NCBI RefSeq assembly: GCF_009193325.2
Contig: NZ_CP059856.1
Location: forward strand, 3,844,001 to 3,908,000
Source: Bacteroides zhangwenhongii
GTDB taxonomy: Bacteria; Bacteroidota; Bacteroidia; Bacteroidales; Bacteroidaceae
Length of the DNA stretch: 64,000 nucleotides
Reading direction: 5' to 3'
The notes below the pieces were generated by a model. That model searched no databases. It was not told the origin of the DNA and was given only the letters and a program-made list of their open reading frames with translations. Position 1 is the first letter of the stretch, and every line of letters begins with the position of its first letter. Position numbers and translations under genes: made by a program. Below are positions 33,061-40,612 of this stretch, piece after piece.

Positions 33061-33091
33061 CAAACGTAGTGATTAAAATTGGTAAACCAAA
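33061..33091 (-). promoter_or_regulatory. Promoter of the alginate operon
   Basis: On the minus strand: -33 box TTTG (33088-33091), 19-base spacer, -7 box TACGTTTG (33061-33068). This is a full match to the Bacteroides promoter consensus, with the susC ATG 24 bases downstream of the -7 box. The -33 box is inside the palindrome at 33077-33108. Confidence 0.78.
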
Positions 33092-33108
33092 ATTTTGGTT
33101 TACCAATT
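33077..33108. promoter_or_regulatory. 32-bp perfect palindrome, likely GntR-type operator
   Basis: The sequence is two adjacent TTGGTnnACCAA-like sites, TTGGTAAACCAA and TTGGTTTACCAA, which are reverse complements of each other; together with flanking AA and TT they form a perfect 32-bp palindrome. TTGGT-n-ACCAA is the type of site bound by FadR-subfamily GntR repressors of uronate metabolism (UxuR/ExuR-like motif). It covers the -33 box of the susC promoter and lies 170 bases before the divergent GntR gene. Binding there should block transcription of the lyase operon. Confidence 0.8.
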
Positions 33109-33277
33109 ATTATTTATTAACAATATCATATAATCAGCTTATAAATAGAATATTACGCGTACATCTTTATAAAGAAGAAAAAGAATATTTTTACTGTAAA
33201 GCTTTACTTTGAAATATAATATTCGTACTTTTACAGCCGCAAACAGGAAGGAAAACCTTTTAAAATATTTATATCTT

Positions 33278-33997
33278 ATGAAAGACGAAGTAAATTCGCA
33301 ACCAGTTAAGCTTGTCATTGAACACATAAAAAAACAAATCGCAGAGCGCCGGATTCTGCCTGGTGAACGTCTACCGTCTGAACGGAAATTATCTGAACTT
33401 CTGCAGGTCAGCCGCTCGCATGTTCGTGAAGCTTTACAAAAGATGGAGTTATATGGAATTGTAAAAATATATCCTCAGAGCGGAACAGTAGTTTCCGAGT
33501 TCTCCAAAGATCAATTGGATACCATGATTACCGATGCTTTGAAAATAAGCAAATATGACTTTTCCAGTTTGGTATATGTACGTGTTCTGTTGGAGATCGA
33601 AGTTTGCAAATTGTGTGCAATTAACCGTACAGAAGAAGATTTGGAGAATATCGAAAAAACACTTGTCGAATTGGAGGAAAAGTTTGACACAGAGCTACGC
33701 GTTGAGAAAGATTTTGCATTTCATCAAGCAATTGCACAAGGTGGACACAACCCGGTAATTAGTTCACTCTTGCTTATCATTACTCCTGATATATTAAAAT
33801 ATTATCAAAAATATAAAGTCTGCGCCGTTCCTCAAAAAACAGTCCATGCAGAACACAGAGAGATGTTACAAAAGATAAAAAATAAAGATAAGGATGGAAT
33901 GAAAGAGCTGGTACTCCGCCACTTGTCCAACCTGATTGATTTTGCCAAATTATCGACCAAAGGAGAGATTCCGGAGTTCGAATACGGGCATATCTAA
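33278..33997 (+). CDS. GntR-family (FadR-type) transcriptional regulator
   Basis: A 239-residue regulator. The N-terminal winged helix-turn-helix is at about residues 5-70 (IAERRILPGERLPSERKLSELL, VSRSHVREALQKMELYGIV) and the C-terminal helical FCD/FadR effector domain at about 85-220 (RVLLEIEVCKL, DFAFHQAIA, HREMLQKIKNKD). The frame extends upstream to 33209, but the Met at 33278 begins the conserved protein. It is divergent from the alginate operon and next to a matching palindromic operator, so it is very likely its repressor, released by a uronate-type intermediate such as DEH or KDG (inference). A bidirectional terminator follows. Confidence 0.93.
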   Translation: MKDEVNSQPVKLVIEHIKKQIAERRILPGERLPSERKLSELLQVSRSHVREALQKMELYGIVKIYPQSGTVVSEFSKDQLDTMITDALKISKYDFSSLVYVRVLLEIEVCKLCAINRTEEDLENIEKTLVELEEKFDTELRVEKDFAFHQAIAQGGHNPVISSLLLIITPDILKYYQKYKVCAVPQKTVHAEHREMLQKIKNKDKDGMKELVLRHLSNLIDFAKLSTKGEIPEFEYGHI

Positions 33998-34016
33998 AAA
34001 GCAAAAGAAAGCAATA

Positions 34017-34058
34017 AAAAATAATAGAGGAGAACAAATGTCCTCCTCTATTATTTTT
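34017..34058. terminator. Bidirectional terminator
   Basis: A 16-pair stem AAAAATAATAGAGGAG / CTCCTCTATTATTTTT with a ten-base loop between the convergent GntR-type gene (ends 33997) and HU-like gene (ends 34082). A- and T-rich tails serve both directions. Confidence 0.9.
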
Positions 34059-34081
34059 CAAGTTAACAGCTAGTCTCTCAA

Positions 34082-34567
34082 TTAAGCTGCCGGATCGGGA
34101 GCTTCTCCGTGATTACCGTCCGAATTTCCGCCATCGCCAGAATCAGAGCCACCATTACCTCCATTTGTTGCCACAACGTCCAATGGTACATATTTTGAGA
34201 TACTCATCTTATTCAACATCGTTTTTAACTGACTTCCCGGGGTAAAAACTATTTTTCTCACTATAATATTACTACTATCGACATCCTTGGCTTCTATACC
34301 ACTTTTAGCGTTAAACGTAGGACGAAGTGTACCGAACTCACCTAGCTTCACCGTTTTTCCCTCATCCATATATCCTTCCAATGAATCAAGCAGACCGTCT
34401 AAGACTAATTTGACCTGACCACGATGAGTGCCACAAATCAATGATACATTTTTACACAATTTCGAGAAATCAATTACTCCATCGCTCACCGGAGCAGCGA
34501 CATACTTCTTAGTTTTGGTTTCATCGAAATTAAAGACTCTTTCTTTTACTGCATACTGTAATCCCAT
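34082..34567 (-). CDS. HU/HIG-type DNA-binding protein
   Basis: A 161-residue protein of the Bacteroidetes HU-like (PF18291, HU-HIG) family: N-terminal region with MGLQYAVKERVF, central HU fold with KTVKLGEFGTLRPTFNAKSG (about residues 74-93) and IVRKIVFTPGSQLK (about 101-114). The last 30 residues are a low-complexity Gly/Ser/Asp/Asn tail. This is a nucleoid-type protein common in many copies in Bacteroides genomes. It has its own candidate -7 box (34620-34627) and lies between the alginate and GH130 loci, with no evident functional link. Confidence 0.88.
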   Translation of the reverse strand: MGLQYAVKERVFNFDETKTKKYVAAPVSDGVIDFSKLCKNVSLICGTHRGQVKLVLDGLLDSLEGYMDEGKTVKLGEFGTLRPTFNAKSGIEAKDVDSSNIIVRKIVFTPGSQLKTMLNKMSISKYVPLDVVATNGGNGGSDSGDGGNSDGNHGEAPDPAA

Positions 34568-34619
34568 AATTTTAAGTTTTTAAATTGTTTGATAAAAATG
34601 TTGTTTTGTGATCACGATG

Positions 34620-34627
34620 CAAAGATA
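34620..34627 (-). promoter_or_regulatory. Candidate -7 box of the HU-like gene
   Basis: Minus strand TATCTTTG, a match to TAnnTTTG, 52 bases upstream of the ATG at 34567. No good -33 box seen. Confidence 0.5.
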
Positions 34628-34723
34628 CAGCAAGGGAAAACCACCGAAGTGCTTTAATGGTCCTTAACTACTCGCTAATCTAAAAACACTCCTTTGAACA
34701 CCTGCCTAAAAAAATATTCGCTT

Positions 34724-34775
34724 TTGCCTAAAAAAAGATATCCATCCTCCTAAACGCAGATATATTTTTAGGCAA
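34724..34775 (-). terminator. Terminator of the GH130/EEP operon
   Basis: Arms TTGCCTAAAAA (34724-34734) and TTTTTAGGCAA (34765-34775), perfect 11-bp inverted repeat, about ten bases after the stop of the last gene. A third partial copy of the arm (GCCTAAAAAAA) lies at 34703-34713. The T-rich side lies downstream on the minus strand. Confidence 0.7.
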
Positions 34776-34783
34776 GTATCGTC

Positions 34784-35578
34784 TTATTTGATAAGATAGG
34801 TAGCCACTACCGGATAATGATCCGATTCTTTATCTGCCCAATAACAAACATTGTACGCCTTTACTGTAAAGGCTTCATTCGGAGCATAAATCAGCCAGTC
34901 GCAGGTATAAGTCGGACTTGGAACGGGCACTGTCCACGGAGCAGCGTCGCTCAAACAGTTTACTGTGAAATACTTCTGAAAAGCAGTCATGGTAACAGAA
35001 CCACGACGGGAGTTCAAATCCCCACCGAGGATGATTGGTTTGTCCAGTTGTTCCATACAAGCAAGAATCTCATCAATCTGTTTCAGACGGGCAGCATCTT
35101 CGTACTTATGGTCCAGATGTGTCGTAGCAAAATAAAATTCTTTGCCCTCTTTCATCACTTTTACATAACCAAACGAACGAACGTAGTCGTTTTCCTTCAA
35201 TACACTCAATTTAAAGCTTTTCTCTTCCGAAATCGGAAACTTGGAAAGAATTACATTTCCATAGTCTCCTCCGGTAGGAATATCAAGTGCATGGGCAAAA
35301 TAATAATACTTCATGCCTGTCAGTACCGATAATCTTTCAGGAGTATTCCAGGGATTAATCTCTGTATTTCTTTCTATTTCCTGAAGTGAAACAATGTCCG
35401 GATCTTCCTGTTTTATAACCTCGGCTATTTTATCAATACCTTGTTTGCGCCCACTGTAAGTATTGTAAGTCATCGCTTTTACTGTAACTTCTTTCTGCTT
35501 ATTTTTGTCTCTCTGCGCCATCACAGGGGACAACAGACAGCATACCAGAAATAACGAAATGCATATTCTGAAATTCAT
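34784..35578 (-). CDS. Secreted EEP-family phosphatase/phosphodiesterase 1
   Basis: A 264-residue endonuclease/exonuclease/phosphatase (EEP, PF03372) protein with signal peptide (about 1-21, VMAQ). Catalytic motifs are complete: Asn39 (MTYNTYS), Glu67 (SLQEIE), His154 (THLDH), Asp187 and Asn189 (GGDLNS), Asp227 and the final Asp253-His254 (ESDHYP). Secretion and location in a glycan operon argue against a nuclease role; the family also contains phosphatases and phosphodiesterases acting on inositol or sugar phosphates and lipids. It is the last gene of the seven-gene GH130/SusC/SusD operon. A paralogue lies two genes upstream and a third at 51588. Confidence 0.88.
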   Translation of the reverse strand: MNFRICISLFLVCCLLSPVMAQRDKNKQKEVTVKAMTYNTYSGRKQGIDKIAEVIKQEDPDIVSLQEIERNTEINPWNTPERLSVLTGMKYYYFAHALDIPTGGDYGNVILSKFPISEEKSFKLSVLKENDYVRSFGYVKVMKEGKEFYFATTHLDHKYEDAARLKQIDEILACMEQLDKPIILGGDLNSRRGSVTMTAFQKYFTVNCLSDAAPWTVPVPSPTYTCDWLIYAPNEAFTVKAYNVCYWADKESDHYPVVATYLIK

Positions 35579-35639
35579 ATATCGTCAATTAGTGAGTGAA
35601 TGTTATCCTTCAAAACAATCTTTTTTACCTAATACCCTA

Positions 35640-37019
35640 TTAATCCTTTTCTATCTTGCGAATCTTATGATTCCAATAATCTGAAACATACAATGCACCG
35701 TCGGGCCCGAATTGCACTCCTTCCGGATGATTGAACTGTGCCTTATCCAATGGCCCATCCGTAGTACCGGAAGTACCTGTACCTGTATAACTTGTCACTA
35801 CTCCATCAGGTGTAATTTTCGCGATACGATGCTTTTTACGGACTGCTACATAAATATTGCCTTCTTCATCCAAATCCATCTGACAAGGTTCTTGGAGTCT
35901 GGCATCGTTTCCTTGCCCTTCTACAAAGCCTGTTTTATCATACTGTCCAATCCAAATATGAAGATTAGAAAATAATCCGGTCACCATATCATAATCCCCT
36001 TTATAAATCACATCCTTCTCCTGTGAACTCATATACACTGTAGTTCCTGCCTTATCGAAAAGGATGCAACGGATCTTCACTTTCGATGCATTCTTTCCGT
36101 CCGCATCGGGAAGTTGTTGTCCGGTAGTCACCATCGTATTCTGCTCCGGATCATATTTGTAAATCATGGCATTTCCATGAGCTACGGAAAAAACTTCTCC
36201 CGTAACAGGATGTACGCCTACATTGGTAACACCGTTACCTAAAGACGAAGTTATCGACCATATTGTAGCAAGACTTCCAGTATCATACTGATGCGCATCA
36301 TTACTCCATGACATAGTGGCGATATGTGCGCTTCCGGAACCATTCGCATCATTAGACAAGAACAAAGTGTTGCCATCCAGTGAGAAAGCGATATTCATCA
36401 TTCTAAATGCAACTCCACCCGTTACGTCCCCACGAAGAAAAGTAGCTACTTGATTATCTTTTGCAATACGAATATCACGGTCATCGTCTTCCACAATATA
36501 TAAAGTGCCTTCCTTATCAAAGGCTATAGAACCCGGTTTCCAAAGGACTGCTTCCATCAAGGAACCCTCTTTTTTCTCTGTTTTGTCTTTAGGAACATAG
36601 CTGCCGATATACGAGCTTACAATAGGAGACTGAGAATATTCAAATTCTGTTTTATAAGTCAGTTCCTGAATATTTTCCCCCTGACCGATATATATTTTCA
36701 CCGGACCGGAACCAGAACCTCTCTGCACATTGGCAGTAATAATATTCCCCAAAGCACCTGTCACCTCTGCATCTACTCCGTTGACCGTCACTCGGATATT
36801 ATCCAAGTCCGTACCAAAATGAGTACCATATAAAGTCAGGCTAGTAGACTTTCCACCTGTCGTCGGAGTATACATCGTAATCTTAGGAGTAACTTCACCT
36901 TCTCCGATTTCAGGCGTCATATCCTGCCGATTCTCATCTTCGCAACCAGCAAAACCTACTGCCCCAAGCAATAGTGTATATATCGAAAATCGTTTCAAAT
37001 GATGAATCAATGTTTTCAT
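35640..37019 (-). CDS. IPT + NHL-repeat surface lipoprotein
   Basis: A 459-residue lipoprotein (lipobox GFAGC, Cys at about 26). An IPT/TIG domain (about 42-130; TPTTGGKSTSLTLYGTHFG) is followed by a six-bladed-propeller-type NHL repeat region (about 150-459) with repeated pieces such as AVLWKPGSIAFDKEGTLYIVEDDD, RLQEPCQMDLDEEGNIYVA and FNHPEGVQFGPDGALYVSDYWNHKIRK. NHL/IPT lipoproteins occur next to SusC/SusD genes; they may bind the glycan or act on it as a lyase or scaffold. It lies between the two EEP genes of the operon. A catalytic role cannot be excluded. Confidence 0.85.
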   Translation of the reverse strand: MKTLIHHLKRFSIYTLLLGAVGFAGCEDENRQDMTPEIGEGEVTPKITMYTPTTGGKSTSLTLYGTHFGTDLDNIRVTVNGVDAEVTGALGNIITANVQRGSGSGPVKIYIGQGENIQELTYKTEFEYSQSPIVSSYIGSYVPKDKTEKKEGSLMEAVLWKPGSIAFDKEGTLYIVEDDDRDIRIAKDNQVATFLRGDVTGGVAFRMMNIAFSLDGNTLFLSNDANGSGSAHIATMSWSNDAHQYDTGSLATIWSITSSLGNGVTNVGVHPVTGEVFSVAHGNAMIYKYDPEQNTMVTTGQQLPDADGKNASKVKIRCILFDKAGTTVYMSSQEKDVIYKGDYDMVTGLFSNLHIWIGQYDKTGFVEGQGNDARLQEPCQMDLDEEGNIYVAVRKKHRIAKITPDGVVTSYTGTGTSGTTDGPLDKAQFNHPEGVQFGPDGALYVSDYWNHKIRKIEKD

Positions 37020-37036
37020 GTTTCTATCTTTTTAGA

Positions 37037-37870
37037 TTAATCGTTTATACTGAATGTAGCTACTACCGGAAAATGGTCTGATTCTACATAAGCATCATAA
37101 TACACATCATAAGCCTTCGGAGCCATTCCTTTATCCGGGGTATACAACACGAAGTCAATAGCCTTTACCGGAACGGGAGTTCCGGTCGTCAATCCATAGT
37201 TCCCGTTCAGGCAACCAATATCAAAACGCTCATACAATATCTTCATCGGACCCGAATCAGCCAACGCATTAAAGTCGCCGGTCAATATCATCGGGGCATC
37301 CATCCCCTTCGTTTTTTCCAGAATAGTTGAGGTCTGATTGATACGGTTGGTTTCATTACCGACATGAGACAAATGAGTTACTCCAAAATAGAAGTTCTTC
37401 CCCTCTTTTTCTGTTTTCACAACTCCCATAGAGCGTGGGTAAACATCTTCCACGGTCTCTATTCTCGGTAAATCATAATTCACCTCGTCGCTTATCGGAT
37501 ATTTTGAGAGAATCAGATTACCGTATTCTCCACCATCCACATCACGGGTTTTAACGAAGAAAGCATATTGCATTCCCGTCACCTCTTTCATCAAAGCAAT
37601 AATATCCGCTTTCTCGACCTTATTGGTTTTCGTTTCAAACTCCTGTAAACCGGCCAGATCCGGATTTACCTTTTTAATCACTTGAGCAATAGCCTCCATT
37701 CCTTTCTTTCCGGAATAAACTTTCTGCCCGCTGTATATATTGTAGGACATGACTTTTACCAGTACTCCATCCTTATCGTCAGGAGGAGTTACACCATCAT
37801 CATCCGAACTGCAGCCGATAAACAAACCGTTTATCAACAGTACCAGTAATAAATAGAATTTATGTTTCAT
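37037..37870 (-). CDS. EEP-family lipoprotein phosphatase/phosphodiesterase 2
   Basis: A 277-residue EEP protein, lipoprotein by its lipobox (FIGC, Cys20) and Asp-rich post-Cys stretch SSDDD, which suggests surface export in Bacteroides. The catalytic set is present: Asn in MSYNIYSG, Glu in LQEFE, THLSH, GDFNA, DFVLYTP and ESDHFP. It resembles EEP 1 over its whole length, so the two probably come from duplication. Location on the cell surface versus periplasm (EEP 1) suggests sequential removal of phosphate or phosphodiester groups from the imported glycan. Substrate not known. Confidence 0.88.
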   Translation of the reverse strand: MKHKFYLLLVLLINGLFIGCSSDDDGVTPPDDKDGVLVKVMSYNIYSGQKVYSGKKGMEAIAQVIKKVNPDLAGLQEFETKTNKVEKADIIALMKEVTGMQYAFFVKTRDVDGGEYGNLILSKYPISDEVNYDLPRIETVEDVYPRSMGVVKTEKEGKNFYFGVTHLSHVGNETNRINQTSTILEKTKGMDAPMILTGDFNALADSGPMKILYERFDIGCLNGNYGLTTGTPVPVKAIDFVLYTPDKGMAPKAYDVYYDAYVESDHFPVVATFSIND

Positions 37871-37896
37871 TGTTACATTCTTTTTTATCGTTTACC

Positions 37897-38625
37897 TTAT
37901 CTGATATCATTCACAGTTACTTCCACCACCCGGCTATAGTTCACATACGGTTTGCTTTCCGCCGTTACCGTAGCCGCAACACGCACGTATACCCGATTCT
38001 TATTGGAAACAATCTTATAGTGATTCTCAATAAATTCGGTATCACTCATCAAGTCAATGACATGCGTACCACTGGCCTTTGTTCCCAATGAAGAAAGAGT
38101 AGCATGATTAGCATTGTTCACGTCTACTCCCGGAGCATAATTCCAGATAACGGAAACATCTGTCAGTTGCAATGTTTCGTTCGATGTCTTTGCATCGTAG
38201 GTAAGTGTCAGTTTATTATCTGCGGATACAGTAACATCAAGACTAATACGCGAAAATGGAATGGTATATAAGTCAACCTGCGTTTGTCCGTTCACGGTGA
38301 CATATCCCTCACACACTCCAACAAAAGGGCCGTCCTTTGCCTGAATGCGGTAATTACCATTAAATACTTTGGTATGCTCAAATGTCCCATCCTGCCGGGC
38401 CCGGAAATCGACCGAAGCAGTAGCTCCGGTGTTCTGCTCATACAAACTCATCATCACCCCACTACTTCCCGGCACAGGCATGGGAATCGGCTCATTCGTT
38501 TCCTTGTCATAAATGGTGCCATGCACACCGCCATTCGGTGCATCATAATTGTCGATGTCATTTTCGCATGCTACCATGAAACAGGCGAATAATGCAGTCA
38601 ATCCTATATTTATTATTTTATTCAT
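37897..38625 (-). CDS. DUF3823 lipoprotein
   Basis: A 242-residue lipoprotein (lipobox MVAC, Cys20) of the DUF3823 family, which is found almost only next to SusC/SusD pairs. The first domain (about 30-125) has a carboxypeptidase-regulatory-like pattern (GGVHGTIYDKETNEPIP) and the second (about 130-242) is another beta-sandwich (ISLDVTVSADNKLTLTY). It is likely a surface glycan-binding protein working with the SusD at 38658, which precedes it by 32 bases. The exact ligand is unknown. Confidence 0.85.
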   Translation of the reverse strand: MNKIINIGLTALFACFMVACENDIDNYDAPNGGVHGTIYDKETNEPIPMPVPGSSGVMMSLYEQNTGATASVDFRARQDGTFEHTKVFNGNYRIQAKDGPFVGVCEGYVTVNGQTQVDLYTIPFSRISLDVTVSADNKLTLTYDAKTSNETLQLTDVSVIWNYAPGVDVNNANHATLSSLGTKASGTHVIDLMSDTEFIENHYKIVSNKNRVYVRVAATVTAESKPYVNYSRVVEVTVNDIR

Positions 38626-38657
38626 ATCGGTTTTTCTTTAACTTATAATTGAACATA

Positions 38658-40598
38658 TCAGTTGCCGTAACCCGGATTCTGCGTCATCAACGGATTTGTA
38701 CTCAAATCTTCCGCACGGAAAACCGTATAATAGTTCTTTTCGAGGAAAAGACGTTTTCTCTTTTCAGGTACCCCAGTTTCAAATGTGTATTTTCCACTCT
38801 TGACATTGTAATATGGACAAAGAGCTGTACCACGGAAATTAGTCAAGCCACCTTTGCTGACATCCAAATGGGCCAGACGCCAACGTTTCAAATCCCAGTA
38901 ACGATGCTTCTCAAAAGCAAGTTCCACTTTTCGTTCATGGCGAACCTTGTCAAGAGTCAGATCACCGGCAGTCAACAGCTTGATACCTGCCCTGCCACGG
39001 ATCTCATTGATATCTTTCAAAGCCACATCCAAATGCTGATTCAACTCCATACAAGCCTCTGCACGATTCAGGTAGATTTCTGCCAGACGGAACACAACCC
39101 AAGGGGTAGAAGAACGTTTTGCATCAATATCCGTATAATCCGTCAGACTTTCGTCCAAAAACTTTCGCTGATAGAAACCTGTTTTGCTGGCGTCACCTAC
39201 ACTTAATGAACCACCGTCTTTCCCGGAAGTATTGTAAGTCTGTCCGTCGATAACTACCTTATTCTCCTTATCCGGTTGAGCGGAAGCTTCATATTTGGTT
39301 CCTATTCCATCCTGTCCGTTGATTACTCCACGCATCCACTCTATTTTACCACCGCCATATCCTTTATAATCAGCGCCAGGCAAGTAAACGGAACCTAATA
39401 AACGAGGATCTTTATTTTTAAAGATGTCATACGGACTGTCGTAGCTAATCGCCTTTCCACCGCTATCCTTCATTTTTAGTTTACCTTCTGTGCCGTCGAT
39501 ATATTCAAATTCCTCAACCATTTCCAGAACCGGAGACATACCACATCCCCAACCATCACCACGATATGAGAAAGGAACGTTCAGTTTATCCCACATATGC
39601 CCTTTTCCGGCAGCTACATTATACTGTTTCTGAAAAATATACTCTCCATTATCCCCGTTCACTGTCTTAGAAAAAAGATTATAAAAGTTCTGTGCCAGCT
39701 CTTCCGGATCCGTACTTGTCGACTTGTACAAGCTATATACACGAGGAACCATCTCATCCAAAATCTTTGATGAAGCTGTATAACATTCGTCAAAGTAACG
39801 CTCCGCTTCTGTCTCCGGAATATAAACATAGCCTTTGGAAACGGCTTCCCCCGTCAAGGTAAGTGCTTTAGAGTATTTGGCAATAGTGCCGGCATACAAT
39901 GCTGCACGAGACCACAAAGCCAATACCGCCCCACGATTGGCCCGATATTTGGCATCGCTGTTGCGCACTTCCGGCAATGATCCATAGATGGCTTTACACT
40001 CATTGATTATAAAATCATACGTAGCTGCTTCCGTATCACGAGCCTGATACAGCGCTTGCGTATTTCCGGTGGTGTATTCTTGAGGAATAGTTTGCAAAGG
40101 CACACCTCCGTAACGTTTCACCAACCCAAAATACTGCATTGCACGGATAAAACGGGCTTCTGCTCCAATCTCTTCTTTTTCATCCTCACTCAGCACTGAA
40201 GTCTTTTCGATATTCAGCAGGAAGTTATTTACGATACGGATCTGTTTATAACGAGTCACCATATCGTCATTAAATACATAATCGCCATAAGAATAAGTAG
40301 AATTTGATTTATCAAATGCACTCTCTTTCTGATAACTGGCCGTAGCCTCATCCGAAAGACTGGTCTGATTCGCCAAATTCGCTTTCTTGCTTCCATACCA
40401 ATCATCAAACTCATCCAGCTTTAATCCGGAATCATACATATCCGCCAAAACGGCTGTAATTGCTTTCGGATTCTGCCAAATTAGATCCGGAGTGTTAACC
40501 CCACTGGTACTTTCACGATTCAGGTAATCATCACATCCCGTCAATCCGAGGATAGATACTCCGGCTATCCATATATATTTCAAATAATTTCTATTCAT
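38658..40598 (-). CDS. SusD-like outer-membrane lipoprotein (GH130/EEP locus)
   Basis: A 646-residue SusD/RagB-family lipoprotein (lipobox LTGC, Cys22), on the long side for the family. The C-terminal part shows the usual DINEIRGRAGI, VRHERKVELAFEKHRYWDLKRWR and LMTQNPGYGN motifs. It would cap the SusC transporter encoded 14 bases upstream and recognise the same glycan. The extra length is in the central region with several loops (about residues 330-470). Confidence 0.95.
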   Translation of the reverse strand: MNRNYLKYIWIAGVSILGLTGCDDYLNRESTSGVNTPDLIWQNPKAITAVLADMYDSGLKLDEFDDWYGSKKANLANQTSLSDEATASYQKESAFDKSNSTYSYGDYVFNDDMVTRYKQIRIVNNFLLNIEKTSVLSEDEKEEIGAEARFIRAMQYFGLVKRYGGVPLQTIPQEYTTGNTQALYQARDTEAATYDFIINECKAIYGSLPEVRNSDAKYRANRGAVLALWSRAALYAGTIAKYSKALTLTGEAVSKGYVYIPETEAERYFDECYTASSKILDEMVPRVYSLYKSTSTDPEELAQNFYNLFSKTVNGDNGEYIFQKQYNVAAGKGHMWDKLNVPFSYRGDGWGCGMSPVLEMVEEFEYIDGTEGKLKMKDSGGKAISYDSPYDIFKNKDPRLLGSVYLPGADYKGYGGGKIEWMRGVINGQDGIGTKYEASAQPDKENKVVIDGQTYNTSGKDGGSLSVGDASKTGFYQRKFLDESLTDYTDIDAKRSSTPWVVFRLAEIYLNRAEACMELNQHLDVALKDINEIRGRAGIKLLTAGDLTLDKVRHERKVELAFEKHRYWDLKRWRLAHLDVSKGGLTNFRGTALCPYYNVKSGKYTFETGVPEKRKRLFLEKNYYTVFRAEDLSTNPLMTQNPGYGN

Positions 40599-40612
40599 TG
40601 TCTTTATAGATT

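Noticed and set aside
34703..34775. Three GCCTAAAAA-type copies, considered as a CRISPR-like or iteron array
   Set aside because: Spacing is irregular and only two copies are arranged as a perfect inverted repeat after an operon end, so a terminator explains them.
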